Shown here piece after piece: positions 41,966 through 43,080 of a stretch of 43,080 nucleotides of DNA. The translations under genes and the position numbers were made by a program. Every line of letters begins with the position of its first letter. Positions within the stretch are counted from its first letter, which is position 1. The notes below the pieces were generated by a model. That model was not told where the DNA came from, did no database searches, and was given only the letters and a program-made list of their open reading frames with translations. Source of the stretch: Clostridiales bacterium (GTDB taxonomy: Bacteria; Bacillota; Clostridia; Caldicoprobacterales; DTU083); assembly GCA_012838915.1 (NCBI GenBank), contig DUOI01000145.1, positions 1-43,080 on the forward strand. The letters are read 5' to 3'.

Positions 41966-41994
41966 TTGAATAATTCAAAAGGGAGTGGTATACT
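41966..41994 (+). promoter_or_regulatory. Sigma-A promoter of the small hypothetical gene
   Basis: TTGAAT (41966-41971), 17 bases and TATACT (41989-41994) form a good promoter upstream of the plus-strand hypothetical gene. Confidence 0.65.
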
Positions 41995-42056
41995 ATATTA
42001 TATATGGAACATATGTTCGGGTATGAATGAAAGGGGGCTGGCATTCGCCGCTTAGC

Positions 42057-42320
42057 ATGAAAGTCATAATGAAGCCAATCAAAATGATTGCCTGGTTCAG
42101 CGAAGACGGAACACCCAACCCCGTCCGTTTCAATATAAGTCAGGATGATGAGTCCTCTGTCACCATCCGTATCGACCGGGTCATTCAAAAACGGGAAGAA
42201 AAATTGGCAGGCAACCGGATGTTGGTTTTTACCTGCCAAAGCATGATCAATAATATGGAAAGAATCTATGAACTCAAATACGAGCTCAGCAGCTGTAAAT
42301 GGTATCTTTATAAAATGTAG
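42057..42320 (+). CDS. Conserved-looking hypothetical protein, about 87 residues
   Basis: I do not know its function. It reads MKVIMKPIKMIAWFSEDGTP at the start, continues with NPVRFNISQDDESSVTIRIDRV, and ends with CQSMINNMERIYELKYELSSCKWYLYKM. The pattern of beta strands suggests a small soluble barrel-like protein. Start codons at 42027, 42057 and 42069 are possible; none has a good ribosome binding site, although AAAGGGGG lies at 42030-42038. It has its own promoter and lies between sigI and the phosphofructokinase gene. Confidence 0.65.
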   Translation: MKVIMKPIKMIAWFSEDGTPNPVRFNISQDDESSVTIRIDRVIQKREEKLAGNRMLVFTCQSMINNMERIYELKYELSSCKWYLYKM

Positions 42321-42353
42321 CTGTTATTGTGAATATAACAAGGTTCCCGGGAT

Positions 42354-42382
42354 CCAACAGCAATCTTTGATTGCGTTGTTGG
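42354..42382. terminator. Hairpin between convergent small gene and phosphofructokinase gene
   Basis: CCAACA-GCAATC and GATTGC-(GT)-TGTTGG form a stable hairpin with a TTT loop. It has no T-run on either strand, so it may be a weak terminator or an mRNA 3' end stabiliser. Confidence 0.45.
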
Positions 42383-42391
42383 GTGAGATTC

Positions 42392-43080
42392 TCATTTTAC
42401 CAGCTTTTCCACCATAGGTGCTCTCAGTCTGCCGGCTACGGGCAGGCCGGAACCCATCAGGGGCCTCACATAGGAGCGGAACGCTTCTGTAACATGATTT
42501 CCTTCCGCATTGATAAATTCGTCAGGCATCAGCTTGGTCAATGCTGCAATCTCTTTAATATCAGTCAACTGATAATCCACAGCATAATTTCCTGTCCTGT
42601 GGATGGTTACTGAGCCCTCCAGGTTGTGGACAATTGCATATTGTGCTGCCCTTTCTCCTACTTCTCGTGCTTCTATCTGATCCACTTCAGACACACATCC
42701 CATGAAGGAACGCTGCAGATAACCGAAGGTATCGGCACGAACACGCTTGATATTCAGGTTGTCCTTAATATGCTTGGACAATACGTCTCCCAGGGCACCG
42801 GAGCCGGACAACTGAACATTGCCATGAGCATCCTTTTCCACCTTCTCTGCAAATTTGGTGATAATCGGAACATCGTTTTCGTCCTGTATTCCTTCGGAAA
42901 CGGCGATAACACAGCGGCCGTATTTATCATACACCTTCTTTACATCTGCCAGGAACTTATCCGTGTCAAAGCTGCGCTCCGGTACATAGATGAGATGCGG
43001 GCCGTCATCAGGGAATTGTTGAGCCATGGCAGCCGCTGCCGTTAAGAAACCGGCATGCCTGCCCATGACAACTCCGATAT
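42392..43080 (-). CDS. 6-phosphofructokinase, pyrophosphate-dependent type (3' part, truncated by window end)
   Basis: The gene enters from the window edge and is read to its stop at 42392; about 229 codons are seen. VMGRHAGFLTAAAA is the PFK motif that follows the catalytic part, in which Met-Gly-Arg contacts fructose 6-phosphate. The YVPERSFDTDKFLADVKKVY and TFGYLQRSFMGCVSEVDQIEA segments resemble the PPi-type clade of clostridial enzymes. The residues that decide ATP or PPi use lie upstream outside the window, so the donor is inferred by resemblance. The N-terminal part is missing only because of the window. Confidence 0.9.
   Translation of the reverse strand, partial: IGVVMGRHAGFLTAAAAMAQQFPDDGPHLIYVPERSFDTDKFLADVKKVYDKYGRCVIAVSEGIQDENDVPIITKFAEKVEKDAHGNVQLSGSGALGDVLSKHIKDNLNIKRVRADTFGYLQRSFMGCVSEVDQIEAREVGERAAQYAIVHNLEGSVTIHRTGNYAVDYQLTDIKEIAALTKLMPDEFINAEGNHVTEAFRSYVRPLMGSGLPVAGRLRAPMVEKLVK

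Overview
The window reads as chromosome from an anaerobic, endospore-forming member of the Clostridia (Bacillota). The signs are a glycyl radical enzyme, BofA, a gerA-type germination operon, a Bacillus/Clostridium-type large SRP RNA, a SigI/RsgI pair, a pyrophosphate-type phosphofructokinase, strong AGGAGG-type ribosome binding sites and frequent GTG/TTG starts. No integrase, transposase, tRNA, rRNA or CRISPR array was found. The exact genus cannot be told from the sequence.

Region 1 (about 0.1-6.5 kb) is a sugar-type glycyl radical locus: a ROK kinase, a DeoR regulator and a radical SAM activase on the minus strand, then a divergent AraC regulator and an 803-residue glycyl radical enzyme on the plus strand. 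The large enzyme matches E. coli YbiW, not pyruvate formate-lyase. YbiW opens the ring of 1,5-anhydroglucitol 6-phosphate, so the set can be read as kinase + radical lyase + two sugar regulators for an anhydroglycolysis route. The activase lacks the usual auxiliary iron-sulfur insert and the kinase has lost a sugar-binding Glu. Sigma-A promoters are visible for the kinase, the activase and the lyase.

Region 2 (6.5-9.0 kb) holds trpS, an orphan Cys/His-rich small protein, bofA and yaaL. Region 3 (9.0-29.3 kb) is an accessory block that splits the usually contiguous dnaX-ybaB-recR-yaaL-bofA cluster. It carries a GntR-controlled ABC transporter, a membrane-anchored phosphoesterase, a type I restriction-modification operon with an extra half-length specificity gene and a YgjP-type peptidase, an orange-protein-like operon (two NifX-type proteins, two ferredoxin-MinD ATPases, DUF134), an ArsR-controlled ABC-2 transporter, a YbaK deacylase, a GPH sugar symporter, and small membrane or methyltransferase genes.

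Region 4 (29.3-36.8 kb) returns to the conserved backbone: recR, ybaB, dnaX, a four-gene ger operon and the SRP RNA. dnaX has no ATG/GTG/TTG at its conserved N-terminus and seems to start at ATC. It also carries an A7 slip site whose -1 frame stops after two codons, as in the gamma/tau arrangement of E. coli. Region 5 (36.8-43.1 kb) has a flavoprotein, a sigI-rsgI-DUF5667 operon with a candidate sigma-I autoregulatory promoter, a small conserved-looking hypothetical gene, and the 3' part of a phosphofructokinase gene that runs off the window.
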